Source: Loktanella sp. PT4BL
GTDB taxonomy: Bacteria; Pseudomonadota; Alphaproteobacteria; Rhodobacterales; Rhodobacteraceae
Length of the DNA stretch: 64,000 nt
NCBI RefSeq assembly: GCF_003201935.1
Contig: NZ_QJJL01000005.1
Coordinates: 62,001-126,000, forward strand
Direction: 5' to 3'
The notes under the pieces: model-generated
What the model saw: only the letters and a program-made list of their open reading frames with translations
Databases searched by the model: none
Told to the model about the DNA's origin: nothing
Shown here: positions 53,429 through 62,909 of the stretch, in pieces
Numbering within the stretch: the first letter of the stretch is position 1
How the letters are laid out: each line of letters begins with the position of its first letter
Translations under genes and position numbers: made by a program

Positions 53429-56400
53429 TTATTCAGCGGCTTGTACCGGTTGTTTGGGCGCGATGGGTGTCAGCACCGCCGCACTTGGATCATCCCAGAT
53501 AATCTCGGGCGCTTTCATGCGGCGGGCCTGTCGTGACAGCGCCCAGTCGCGGGCGGCGCGGCTGCTGCGCCCCATGGAGAGTTTCGCCAAGAGTTGTGCG
53601 AACCACTGCACATAGGTCACAAACCAGACCCGCAGGGCCAGCATGGAGGGCGTGAAGACCAGCGTCAGCATTGTTGCGATACCAAGGCCAAAGACCACGG
53701 CTGTGGCCAATTGTTTCCACCAAAGCGCTGTCGGGCTGTCGATGGAATAGCCGCCGTTCATGAAATCAAGGCTGAGGCCGAACATCATCGGGGCCAGCCC
53801 CGCCATTGTGGTGATGGTCGTCAAAAGCACAGGGCGGATGCGGTCTTCGGCTGTGCGGGTGATCGCCTCGGTTTTGGGCATATAACGGCTGTATTCCTGA
53901 TAGGTGTCGATCAGGATGATGTTGTTGTTCACCACGATGCCCGCAAGCGCCACGATACCTGTTCCCGTCATGATGATCGAGAACGGCTGATCCATCACCA
54001 GCATCCCCACCAGCGACCCGGCGGTCGACATGACCACGGCCATCAGAACAAGGATGGAGTTGTAGATGCTGTTGAACTGCGCCAGCAGGATGATGAACAT
54101 CAGACCCAGCGCACCTGCAAAGGCGGTTTGCAGGAACGCGCCGGATTCGGCCTGTTCTTCCTGATCGCCCGTCCATTCCCATTCAATGGATGCGGGCAGG
54201 GGGTTGGTGCCGAGCCAGTCCGTCAGCGCGGCAATGCGTTCGTTGGCATTGAGCGGTGTCTCCGAGATGTCGCCTGCGTCCACAAGGGCCGTCAGACGCG
54301 CAGACGTCATATCACCCAGCAGCGTCTGCACTGCATAGCGATCCATGCCGGATGCCTCGTCGCTCACGATCTGGACAACCGCGATATTCTCGCCGTCCAT
54401 CGTCAGTGTCGTCAGCCCTGTGGCCACGCCTGCCTTGACGTCGAAATAGCGCTTCTGGTCAATGCGGTCGATCTGCGCGAGGCTTGCCACCGGCGTGCGC
54501 GTGATGAAATTCGACAGCGGTATCAGGCCCTGATTGGTCCGCACTTTCAGACTATCAAGGGTAGAGAGCACGCGGTCCTGATCTGGCAGGCGGACGCGGA
54601 TTTCGATTTCCTCGTCAGAGCTGTCGACGCGCATCGTATCAAGCAGAATACCCCGCGTGACCATCTGCACCATGGCACCCACAGTCGCTACATCGGCGCC
54701 AAAGCGCCCTGCTTTTTCAACATCAACGTCGATCTGCCAGTCGATGCCGGGCAGGGGCAGGGAATCCTCGATTGTGATCAATCCCGGTGTTTGTTCAAAT
54801 TGTGCGCGCGCGATGTTGGTGGCGGCAATCAGGTCGTCCCAATTGTCGCTTTTCAGGCGCAGATGCACCGGCTTGCCCGAGGCAGGGCCGCGGGATTGGG
54901 CCAGGATCTCGGTTTCGATCCCGGGGATTGTGTTGAGTTGTTCTTGCAGTTCCGCCAGCACCACATCACCGTCCAGTTCGGCGATGCCTGCGCGGTCTTC
55001 CCATGGAATTGTCTCAAGCTGCACCTGCCCGATGGTGTCGCTGGGGGTGCTGGCGCCACTTGCGTCCGTGTTCAGCCCGCCGTCACCGGCAAAGGCGAAA
55101 GCGGTGATCACGCCATGATGCGCGAGAACGATATCTTCAGCCTGTCGCACCAGCGCGTCTTTTTCCTCAAGTGAAAGGTTTCCGCGGGCGCGTACATAGA
55201 CGATGGCCTGTTCGGGCTCGGATTCAACAAAGAATTCCACCCCATTGTTGTTGGCCCCGTAGTAGCCGAAGATCGAGATCACGGTGAAGACAACGGCCGC
55301 CACAGTGACCAGCGGCATGATCGGGTTACCTGCAACGAAATGCATGAAGTGCCCAAAGGGCGAGCGGCGGTAACCGGCTTTGATTGTTTTGGCTTCGCGT
55401 TCAATCTTGGCGGCCCCGATGGTGATCGACAATGCGAAAGCCCCCAGAAGGAAGACAATCATGCCGGGAAGGGAATCGCCCAACCCGCTTGTCTGCACCG
55501 CTTCACCGGTCAGATAGCCGGGGTTCAGCGTCAGCATCGCACCCGTGAACACGATCATAATGGCAGGCAGGACCAGTGCCGCGCGCACCACCCACGGCAG
55601 GCGGGCGCGGAGCGTGTCGGATGCATTGCCGAACATCCGGCTCATCCGGCCTGTCACGCCACCCATGACAGGCAGATAGACGAGCGCGACAACCAGCGAT
55701 GCCGAGAGCACGAAGATCAGGGTGACAGGAAGCATCCCCATGAACTGCCCCGGCACACCCGGCCAGAACAGCATCGGCAGAAAGGCGCAGAGCGTCGTGG
55801 CGGTCGAGGAAATAATCGGCCAGAACATGCGCTTGGCGGCCTCGACATAGGCGTGCATCGGGCCCGTGCCCTCTTTGATGCGCTTGTCGGCATATTCAAC
55901 CACCACAATGGCGCCATCCACCAGCATACCCACGGCAAGGATCAGCCCGAACATCACGATATTGGAAATCGTGATGTCCATCACGGCAAGCAGGGCGAAA
56001 CACAACAGGAAGGATGTGGGAATAGCAAAGCCTACCAGCAGCGCAGGGCGCGTCCCCAAGGCGGCAAGAACGACGATCATGACCAGCGCGATTGCGGTCA
56101 GAACCGAACCTTCCAGCTGGCTGACCATTGAAGCCACATTGCGGGACTGGTCGTTCGAGGTGCCGACCTGGATCGCCTCCTGAAGCTCGGGCGACCAGCT
56201 TGCGCGTTCGGCTTCGACTGCCTCTTCAACCAATGCGGCGGTATCGATCAGGTTGAACCCTTTGCGTTTGACCACCTGCAAGGCCACCGTGTTCACACCA
56301 TTGAACCGTGCAGTGCCAAGCCGGTCTTCGAATGTCAGGCGGATCGTGGCCAGATCGCCCAGCGTGATCACGCGGTCACCGTTGGTTTTGACGGGCAGGT

Positions 56401-57121
56401 TATAGACGTCCTGTGGTTCGTCAAAAGACGAGGGGATCTTGACCGAGAACGTCCCTTGCGCGGTGTCCACCTCGCCTGCAGCGATCAGCAGGTTGTTATT
56501 TGTCACAACACCGATCAATTCGCCTGCCGTGACGTTATAGGCTTCAAGACGGAGCGGGTCGATCACGACCTCCAGCATCTCGTCGCGCTGACCGGCAAGT
56601 CCGGCTTCAAGCACCGCATCAATTCCTTCGATGCGGTCCTGCAGGTTTTTGGCCACCCGCAACAGGGTGCGCTCGGGCACTTGACCGGTGAGGTTCACGA
56701 TCACAATCGGGAACTCAGAGAAGTTGATTTCATTGATGGAATATTGATCCGCGCCCGCAGGGAACTGCGCCTCGGCGTTGTTCATGGCGGAACGGATGTC
56801 GGCAAGAATTTTGGTTTTGTCCCAGCCGAATTCGAACTCGAGCGCCATGCCCGCATAGCCTTCGGCGGCGGTGGCGCTCATGGATTTCAACCCGTCGAGA
56901 TCGGACAGTTCGGTCTCCATCGGTTTGACCAACAGGGTTTCACTGTCTTCGGCAGAAATACCGGGGAAGGGGACCGACACAAAGATCGCAGGGATTTCGA
57001 TATCGGGTTCACCCTCTTTGGGCAGTCCGACATAGGCCATGCCCCCCGCCAGCAGCGAGAGCGCAATAAAGGCCAGCACCATCCGCGCGCGGGCTGCGGC
57101 CCAATCAACGAGACCGGTCAT
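53429..57121 (-). CDS. RND efflux pump, inner-membrane transporter
   Basis: A 1230-residue proton-driven exporter of the AcrB (HAE1) type, longer than the usual 1030-1060. Conserved parts are the N-terminal MTGLVDWAAARARMVLAFIALSLL, FPGISAEDSETLLVKPMETEL, the NIVMFGLILAVGMLVDGAIVVVEYADKR helix with the proton-relay Asp, and the C-terminal GTGIVALAGIVVNNNIILIDTYQ. Two extra hydrophobic stretches (about 520-550 and 560-600) occur between the two repeat halves. No outer-membrane channel gene is adjacent. The start overlaps the adaptor gene by 4 bases; the pump is the second gene of the unit. Confidence 0.93.
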   Translation of the reverse strand: MTGLVDWAAARARMVLAFIALSLLAGGMAYVGLPKEGEPDIEIPAIFVSVPFPGISAEDSETLLVKPMETELSDLDGLKSMSATAAEGYAGMALEFEFGWDKTKILADIRSAMNNAEAQFPAGADQYSINEINFSEFPIVIVNLTGQVPERTLLRVAKNLQDRIEGIDAVLEAGLAGQRDEMLEVVIDPLRLEAYNVTAGELIGVVTNNNLLIAAGEVDTAQGTFSVKIPSSFDEPQDVYNLPVKTNGDRVITLGDLATIRLTFEDRLGTARFNGVNTVALQVVKRKGFNLIDTAALVEEAVEAERASWSPELQEAIQVGTSNDQSRNVASMVSQLEGSVLTAIALVMIVVLAALGTRPALLVGFAIPTSFLLCFALLAVMDITISNIVMFGLILAVGMLVDGAIVVVEYADKRIKEGTGPMHAYVEAAKRMFWPIISSTATTLCAFLPMLFWPGVPGQFMGMLPVTLIFVLSASLVVALVYLPVMGGVTGRMSRMFGNASDTLRARLPWVVRAALVLPAIMIVFTGAMLTLNPGYLTGEAVQTSGLGDSLPGMIVFLLGAFALSITIGAAKIEREAKTIKAGYRRSPFGHFMHFVAGNPIMPLVTVAAVVFTVISIFGYYGANNNGVEFFVESEPEQAIVYVRARGNLSLEEKDALVRQAEDIVLAHHGVITAFAFAGDGGLNTDASGASTPSDTIGQVQLETIPWEDRAGIAELDGDVVLAELQEQLNTIPGIETEILAQSRGPASGKPVHLRLKSDNWDDLIAATNIARAQFEQTPGLITIEDSLPLPGIDWQIDVDVEKAGRFGADVATVGAMVQMVTRGILLDTMRVDSSDEEIEIRVRLPDQDRVLSTLDSLKVRTNQGLIPLSNFITRTPVASLAQIDRIDQKRYFDVKAGVATGLTTLTMDGENIAVVQIVSDEASGMDRYAVQTLLGDMTSARLTALVDAGDISETPLNANERIAALTDWLGTNPLPASIEWEWTGDQEEQAESGAFLQTAFAGALGLMFIILLAQFNSIYNSILVLMAVVMSTAGSLVGMLVMDQPFSIIMTGTGIVALAGIVVNNNIILIDTYQEYSRYMPKTEAITRTAEDRIRPVLLTTITTMAGLAPMMFGLSLDFMNGGYSIDSPTALWWKQLATAVVFGLGIATMLTLVFTPSMLALRVWFVTYVQWFAQLLAKLSMGRSSRAARDWALSRQARRMKAPEIIWDDPSAAVLTPIAPKQPVQAAE

Positions 57122-58356
57122 CCTTTGGCATCCGTATATGTGGGTGCCACGCGCACCCCGTCGACAACAAATTCCTGACCCAACGTGATGATATCAACCG
57201 TTTCTGGCAGGTCTGTGACCCAGACACCTTCGGCAGTGTCGCGCAACAGCGTAACCGGCATGAACTTGACGATGTTATCCTCTGCCACTGTGCGCACGCC
57301 CAGCACGCCGTCATCATCCAGTGTCAGCGAGGATTGCGCGATCAGATGCGCCGTGCGCCCGTCTGAGGCCACAAGGATTTCCGCCGTCTGTCCGTCGCTG
57401 ATGGCCAGATCGCTGTTCTCGACAGTGACTTCCACGCGGAATGTGCGCGTCAACTCATCAGCACTGCGCGACAGGAATGTCACGCGGCCCTGAACCTGAG
57501 CGCCGTTGGTCAAGCGTGCGCCAGCCATTGCCCCGACTGTGATCTTGGAGACATCTGTCTCTGGCACAAATCCCACCAGTTTCACCTGATCAAGCTGGAT
57601 GATTGCGGCACATGGTGCACCCGGCTGCAAGAGCGCGCCCAATTCCGCGGTGTCGGTTTCAAGCAAGCCAGAGAAGGGGGCGGTGATCGTCAGTTTGTCA
57701 ATTTCGCGTAAAGCAGAGGCAACGGCAGCCTGCGCGGACTGGATGCCCGCCTGCGCCGACGCCACACCGGAATTGGCGCGCTGCACACCGGCTGCCGCGG
57801 CTTCCATCGCGGCCTGCGCGCTGACAAGGCGGGTTTCAGAAGCAAAACCGCCTTCCGACAACTGGCTGGCAGCGTTAAGGTTGATTTCCGCCTCGCGCAC
57901 CCGCGCGTTCGCTTCAAGCACACCGGCCTGCGCCTCTGGCACACGGCCTTCGGCCTCGGCCAGTCGTGCGCGCGCCTCGGCCAATGACGCTTCGCGTGTG
58001 CCCGGGTCCAGCCGGCACAGAACGTCACCCGCATTCACCGATGCGCCGGCGCGCAACGGTTCCGAAATCACAAGGCCCGATGTTTCAGCAGCGACCGTGA
58101 CCTTGCGTGCGGCCTCGGTGCGGCCGCGTAGGATCACAGCGCTGTCAATGGTTTGCGCCACGGAATGCATAGCAACAACACTGACTGCGGCGGCATCCTG
58201 CACCACGCTTTCAGGGGCCGTGGCATCGGCGGTGTCCAAGACGGCTGCTTCGGGTGCGGTGGACTGGGCGACGCCGAGAAGCACATCCCGCTCGAAAACG
58301 ACCATGTAAAGGCCGGCAAGCACCAAAAGTGCCGTGATGATCGGTATCAGTTTCAT
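57118..58356 (-). CDS. RND efflux periplasmic adaptor (membrane fusion protein)
   Basis: A 412-residue adaptor with an N-terminal membrane span (MKLIPIITALLVLAGLYMVVF) and the MFP layout: barrel-sandwich, an Ala-rich helical hairpin (residues about 110-210, long heptad runs such as AEAEGRVPEAQAGVLEANARVREAE), then the lipoyl half-motif ITAPFSGLLETDTAELGALLQPG and beta barrel. It is the first gene of the operon. Its promoter region carries the palindrome listed at 58454. Confidence 0.92.
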   Translation of the reverse strand: MKLIPIITALLVLAGLYMVVFERDVLLGVAQSTAPEAAVLDTADATAPESVVQDAAAVSVVAMHSVAQTIDSAVILRGRTEAARKVTVAAETSGLVISEPLRAGASVNAGDVLCRLDPGTREASLAEARARLAEAEGRVPEAQAGVLEANARVREAEINLNAASQLSEGGFASETRLVSAQAAMEAAAAGVQRANSGVASAQAGIQSAQAAVASALREIDKLTITAPFSGLLETDTAELGALLQPGAPCAAIIQLDQVKLVGFVPETDVSKITVGAMAGARLTNGAQVQGRVTFLSRSADELTRTFRVEVTVENSDLAISDGQTAEILVASDGRTAHLIAQSSLTLDDDGVLGVRTVAEDNIVKFMPVTLLRDTAEGVWVTDLPETVDIITLGQEFVVDGVRVAPTYTDAKG

Positions 58357-58453
58357 CTTGTCATCTCTCTTGCGATCGATGCACGCTGTGGCGCAATGAT
58401 CAGTCTGTTATCGTTACGTCCGGCCGCGGCGGTAGGATCACTTTGCCATACTA

Positions 58454-58496
58454 AACTGCTCAGTTCAGATTATACTGCCAATACTGTTCCGGCAAG
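58454..58496 (-). promoter_or_regulatory. Predicted promoter with repressor-type palindrome for the RND operon
   Basis: On the minus strand a perfect TATAAT (-10, positions 58474-58469) lies 16 bases after CTTGCC (58496-58491). Immediately downstream, where transcription would begin, is the palindrome AACTG-AG-CAGTT (58465-58454). The position is typical for a TetR- or MarR-type operator that shuts off an efflux pump. No regulator gene lies in the window. Confidence 0.6.
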
Positions 58497-58621
58497 CACC
58501 GTTTTGCGCATCAATTGCGGCTTTCACCTGCGCAAATGACGCTGGCCTCTTGTTCATCGCGCAGGCTTCACGATATGTACCCGCAAAGAGATTACAGAAT
58601 TATGCAAAACTGGGGGCCAAG

Positions 58622-59278
58622 GTGAGCGACACTGACAGTTTTATCAATGAAGTCACCGAAGAAGTCCGCCGCGAAAAGCTGTTTGGCTATTTGCGCCGCT
58701 ATGGCTGGATCGGTGTCGCGGCAGTCTTGCTGCTCGTGGGTGGTGCGGCCTGGAACGAGTATCGCAATGCCCAAGAGCGTGCGACCGCACAGGCAACCGG
58801 TGATGCGATCATGGCAGCGCTGGAAGAGGCCGATCCTGCCACGCGCGCAGCCGCAATGGCCCAGATCGAGGCCGAGGGTGCGGCCGTTGCCGTCACTTTG
58901 CTTTTGCAGGCCTCCACACAGGAAGAAGCAGGCGATAATGCGGGCGCTTTGGCGACCCTGAACCGTGTTGCCGTCAATCCCGATGTGCCGGAAATGTACC
59001 GCGAACTGGCGGCTTTCAAGATGGCGATGCTGCCGGTCGAGGACATTAATACCCGCCGCATCCAGCTTGATGCATTGGCCCAGCCGGGTGAGCCGTTCCG
59101 CCTGCTGGCGCTTGAGCAGCTGGCCTATCTGTCCCTGACAGAAGGTGATATTGATGCGGGTCTGGGGTTTTTGCGTCAGATTGAGGAAGACGCCGGTGTG
59201 ACTCGCGGCTTGCGCGAGCGTGTCCAGAGCCTCATGGTGGCACTGGGCGAACCCATGCCCGACCCTGTTAGCCAGTAA
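58622..59278 (+). CDS. Tetratricopeptide/YfgM-like membrane protein
   Basis: A 218-residue bitopic protein with an N-terminal cytoplasmic segment (VSDTDSFINEVTEEVRREKLFGYLRRYGW), one span (about 33-48), and a helical TPR-like periplasmic part. It is of the type commonly found before bamB and der in alphaproteobacteria; YfgM helps proteins fold at the Sec translocon. GTG 58622 is chosen because homologues begin M-SDTDSFI (from memory). Directly followed by bamB. Confidence 0.85.
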   Translation: MSDTDSFINEVTEEVRREKLFGYLRRYGWIGVAAVLLLVGGAAWNEYRNAQERATAQATGDAIMAALEEADPATRAAAMAQIEAEGAAVAVTLLLQASTQEEAGDNAGALATLNRVAVNPDVPEMYRELAAFKMAMLPVEDINTRRIQLDALAQPGEPFRLLALEQLAYLSLTEGDIDAGLGFLRQIEEDAGVTRGLRERVQSLMVALGEPMPDPVSQ

Positions 59279-59299
59279 AGCGCAGATTGGATCTGACCC

Positions 59300-60598
59300 G
59301 TGACCTTAAGAGTAACCATCACCGCAGCGATCAGCCTCGTTCTTTTGGCGGCATGCGGCGACGATGATGTGATCCTGCCCGGTGACCGTTTCGATATCCG
59401 TGGGCAGACCGTTCTGGCCAATGAAAGCCGCCCTGTGGCACTGCCTGCAGCACAGGTGAATGCCGACTGGACACACCGGAACGGCAGCCCCAGCCATACG
59501 ATCACGCATCCGGCACTCGGTCCGAGCCTGAGCCCGCTGTTTTCGGTGGATATCGGCGAGGGCGACAGCAGACGCGCGCGGATGACATCGCACCCTGTTG
59601 TGGCAAACGGGATCATCTACACGGTTGATGCACGTGCCCTTGTGACAGCGACATCTGTTGATGGTGGCAATATCTGGACCCGTGATCTGACGCCTACGCG
59701 CGACAATGCGACGGATGCCTCCGGCGGGGGCATTTCTGTCGGCGGCGGGCGTGTTTACGTCACCACCGGTTTCGGTGAAATCACGGCCCTTGATGCGGCT
59801 ACGGGTGCTGAAATCTGGGTGCAGGACCTTGATGCACCCGCAAATGCCGCACCCACACTGCAGGGCGATCTGGTTTATGTCGTGGCCCGCGACAGTACCG
59901 CATGGGCGCTTGATGTGACCAATGGCCGGATCCGCTGGCAGCGCTCCGGTGCGCCGTCCACCGCGAATTTCGCGGGCGGGGCATCGCCTGCAGTCAGCGG
60001 CGAATATGTTGTATTTCCGTTTCCATCGGGTGAGGTGCTCGCTACCTATCCCCGTGGCGGGCTGACACGGTGGTCTTCGGTTGTGACCGGTGACCGTTTG
60101 GGCAGTGCCTCGGCCGTTATCAATGATATTTCGGGCGATCCGGTGATTGTGGGCAATCGCGTCTATATCGGCAACTTTGGGGGCCGCACCGCCGCCTTTG
60201 ATCTGCGCGATGGCGCGCGCGTGTGGACGGCAACCGAAGGGTCGCTGAGCCCTGTCTGGGTTGTCGGTGATGCCGTGTTCCTGATCAACGATGTCAATGA
60301 GCTGGTGCGTCTGGATGCAAACTCCGGCAGCCCCGTTTGGCGTGTGCCGTTGCCGGTGCTTGAGGACGGTGCGAACCCGCGACGCGAAAGACGTATCTTC
60401 ACGCACTACGGCCCTGTTCTGGCCGGTGGTCGACTGATTGTCACCTCATCTGACGGGCAGATCCGGCAGTTTGATCCCGCATCTGGTGCATCCTTGGGGC
60501 AGCTTGCCTTGCCGGGCGGCGCGGCCTCTGGGCCTGTTGTGGCTGGCCGGACGCTCTATGTGCTAAGCAAAGACGGTCAATTGCACGCTTTCCGTTAG
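59300..60598 (+). CDS. bamB: Outer membrane protein assembly factor BamB
   Basis: A lipoprotein of the BAM complex that inserts outer-membrane beta-barrels. It has 432 residues. The signal MTLRVTITAAISLVLLAAC has lipobox LAAC (Cys19). The rest is an eight-bladed PQQ-like beta-propeller with repeated blades, e.g. VYVTTGFGEITALDAATGAEIW, GDLVYVVARDSTAWALDVTNG and GNRVYIGNFGGRTAAFDLRDGARVW. GTG start at 59300. Followed by der 49 bases later. Confidence 0.92.
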   Translation: MTLRVTITAAISLVLLAACGDDDVILPGDRFDIRGQTVLANESRPVALPAAQVNADWTHRNGSPSHTITHPALGPSLSPLFSVDIGEGDSRRARMTSHPVVANGIIYTVDARALVTATSVDGGNIWTRDLTPTRDNATDASGGGISVGGGRVYVTTGFGEITALDAATGAEIWVQDLDAPANAAPTLQGDLVYVVARDSTAWALDVTNGRIRWQRSGAPSTANFAGGASPAVSGEYVVFPFPSGEVLATYPRGGLTRWSSVVTGDRLGSASAVINDISGDPVIVGNRVYIGNFGGRTAAFDLRDGARVWTATEGSLSPVWVVGDAVFLINDVNELVRLDANSGSPVWRVPLPVLEDGANPRRERRIFTHYGPVLAGGRLIVTSSDGQIRQFDPASGASLGQLALPGGAASGPVVAGRTLYVLSKDGQLHAFR

Positions 60599-60647
60599 GC
60601 GCGCGTTGGTGTAAGCGCGCAAGCGTAGACCGTCAGGAGCTGACAAA

Positions 60648-62099
60648 ATGACCTTTACCCTCGCAATTGTGGGCCGTCCGAATGTGGGCAAATCCACCTT
60701 GTTCAACCGTCTGGTGGGCAAGAAACTGGCCTTGGTCGATGACCAGCCGGGGGTAACGCGTGATTTGCGCGAAGGTGAGGGGCGGATTGCCGATCTGCGC
60801 TTTACCGTGATCGACAGCGCAGGTTTGGAAGAAGCGACAGACGACAGCCTTCAAGGCCGGATGCGCCGCCTGACCGAACGTGCCGTGGAAATGGCTGATG
60901 TCTGTCTTTTCATGATCGACGCCCGCGCCGGTGTTCTGCCTGCGGATGAGGTGTTCGCCGATATTCTGCGCAAGAAAAACGCCAATGTGATTCTGGCTGC
61001 CAACAAGGGCGAAGGCAAAGCCGCCGACGCCACCATTCTTGAGGCCTATGCGCTGGGTCTGGGCGAGCCGATCCGCATGTCCGCCGAACACGGCGAGGGC
61101 ATGGGCGAGTTGATGGACGCGCTGCGCCCGATTGCCGAGGCGCATGAGGAAAAAGCTGCCGCCGACGCGCCCGAGATTGATGTCGACGTGGGCGAGGATG
61201 ACGAGGATGCGCCGCGTATCCCGACCCGCGCCAAGCCTTTGCAGATTGCCGTGGTAGGCCGCCCGAATGCGGGTAAATCCACGCTGATCAACAAGATTAT
61301 CGGCGAAGAACGCCTTTTGACAGGTCCCGAAGCAGGGATCACCCGCGACGCAATTTCTGTTCTGCAGGACTGGGGCGGGGTGCCAATGCGGATTTTTGAC
61401 ACCGCAGGGATGCGCAAAAAAGCCAAGGTGCAGGAAAAGCTGGAAAAGCTGTCCGTGTCCGACGGTCTGCGTGCTGTGAAATTTGCCGAAGTCGTGGTGG
61501 TTCTGCTTGATGTCGAAATCCCCTTCGAGCAGCAGGATTTGCGCATCGCCGATCTGGCCGAACGTGAAGGTCGTGCTGTTGTCGTGGCCATCAACAAATG
61601 GGACGTCGAGGACGAAAAGCAGACCAAGCTGAAGGAATTGCGCGAAAGCTTTGAACGGCTTTTGCCGCAACTGCGCGGTGCGCCTCTAGTGACCGTTTCC
61701 GCTAAGACCGGCAAAGGGCTTGACCGTTTGCAGCAGGCCATCATGCGCGCCCATGAGGTCTGGAACCGCCGTATTTCAACCGCGCAACTGAACCGTTGGC
61801 TGACGGGGATGCTGGAACAGCACCCGCCACCCGCACCGGGCGGCAAGCGGATCAAGATGCGCTATATGACCCAAGTGAAAACGCGTCCGCCTGCGTTTGT
61901 TGTGATGACATCTCATCCTGATCTGATGCCGGAAAGCTATAAGCGTTATCTTGTCAATGGCTTACGCGTTGACTTTGATATGCCGGGCACGCCGATCCGC
62001 CTCTATTTGCGCGATCAGGGCGACAAGAATCCGTATAAGGACAAGAAGTCCTCGCAGCCGTCGCGCCTGTCAAAGCATCTCAAGAAGGGGTCAAGCTGA
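60648..62099 (+). CDS. der: Ribosome biogenesis GTPase Der
   Basis: A 483-residue double-GTPase essential for 50S ribosomal subunit maturation. It has two P-loops, GRPNVGKST (10-18) and GRPNAGKST (about 204-212). Switch/G3 motifs are DSAGLEE and DTAGMRKK, and the second domain has NKWD; the first has NKGE in place of NKxD. The C-terminal KH-like domain ends with a Lys-rich tail ([17 protein letters not shown]). ATG 60648 follows AGGAG. Its 3' end overlaps the convergent TspO-like gene by 20 bases. Confidence 0.95.
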   Translation: MTFTLAIVGRPNVGKSTLFNRLVGKKLALVDDQPGVTRDLREGEGRIADLRFTVIDSAGLEEATDDSLQGRMRRLTERAVEMADVCLFMIDARAGVLPADEVFADILRKKNANVILAANKGEGKAADATILEAYALGLGEPIRMSAEHGEGMGELMDALRPIAEAHEEKAAADAPEIDVDVGEDDEDAPRIPTRAKPLQIAVVGRPNAGKSTLINKIIGEERLLTGPEAGITRDAISVLQDWGGVPMRIFDTAGMRKKAKVQEKLEKLSVSDGLRAVKFAEVVVVLLDVEIPFEQQDLRIADLAEREGRAVVVAINKWDVEDEKQTKLKELRESFERLLPQLRGAPLVTVSAKTGKGLDRLQQAIMRAHEVWNRRISTAQLNRWLTGMLEQHPPPAPGGKRIKMRYMTQVKTRPPAFVVMTSHPDLMPESYKRYLVNGLRVDFDMPGTPIRLYLRDQGDKNPYKDKKSSQPSRLSKHLKKGSS

Positions 62100-62793
62100 C
62101 CCGCATTCTGGCGATCAGCCCCAGCAGGATGACCACGCCGATGGCCGCCAGCGCCGATACGGTCCAGTTTGCTGCGCCATTGGCCACGATAATTCCAACC
62201 AACGCCCAGATCACGGTCAGCGCATAGGCGGGTGATTTGACGCGGGTCAGGACGGCGACTGCAACGATCAAGGCACCGGTGATGCCGATATAGGCCCAGC
62301 CTTGCGCTGCGGGGCCGATGCCATAGCCTGCGGCGGTGCTGCCCAGCGACACGAAAGACGCCGCTGTCAGCCAGCCCGCATAGATACCCACCGGCACCCG
62401 AAAGAACCAACGGTGCTTGCGCGGTGCGCGCAAGAGCGCCGCAATCGCGGCAGTGGCCATGACGAAGATCAGGATTGTCGCCCAGATTGCACTTTCGTTG
62501 GCCACAGCAAGCCACGGTGTGCCTACCGCAAGGCTGATGATCAGCGGCGGGCGGGCGTAATTCCACTCGGCACTATCGGCCCGTTTGATCATCCCGTAGA
62601 CGGCTGACACCACGAGCCAGCCATAGATCAGCCCCCAGATCGCAAAGGCATAGCCTTCGGGCTGGACCGGCGGGTCAATCTGCGGAACGGGCAGTTGGTC
62701 TTCACGAAACCCGCTGAACGGTCTGGTGAGCGCAGGGGACACCACAAAAGTGACCGTAACGAGTAGGGTGAGGATCGCGTATATGTTTTTCAT
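62080..62793 (-). CDS. Tryptophan-rich sensory protein (TspO/MBR-like) membrane protein
   Basis: A 237-residue protein with about seven hydrophobic spans. The motif [23 protein letters not shown] and the tryptophan-rich start resemble TspO/MBR family members, although this one is longer than the classical 160-residue TspO. Possibly binds porphyrins or similar; function in this organism unknown. No clear ribosome site near the start. Convergent with der. Confidence 0.75.
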   Translation of the reverse strand: MKNIYAILTLLVTVTFVVSPALTRPFSGFREDQLPVPQIDPPVQPEGYAFAIWGLIYGWLVVSAVYGMIKRADSAEWNYARPPLIISLAVGTPWLAVANESAIWATILIFVMATAAIAALLRAPRKHRWFFRVPVGIYAGWLTAASFVSLGSTAAGYGIGPAAQGWAYIGITGALIVAVAVLTRVKSPAYALTVIWALVGIIVANGAANWTVSALAAIGVVILLGLIARMRVSLTPS

Positions 62794-62909
62794 GTCCCTG
62801 TTATCCTCTGTCTGCTGATGGAGTGCTACCCAAAAAACCGGTTACATCCCGGACTTGCCTACAACCGATCCTTGCGCCAGCATTCACTTATTCAATTCAG
62901 GAGATTGCC

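Noticed and set aside
53594..55174. 526-codon plus-strand open frame inside the RND pump gene
   Set aside because: Antisense of an obvious transporter, very rich in His, Arg and Asp, no motif.
60599..60620. GCGCGC...GCGCGC repeat between bamB and der
   Set aside because: Short alternating GC repeat in a GC-rich gap, no T run, likely chance.
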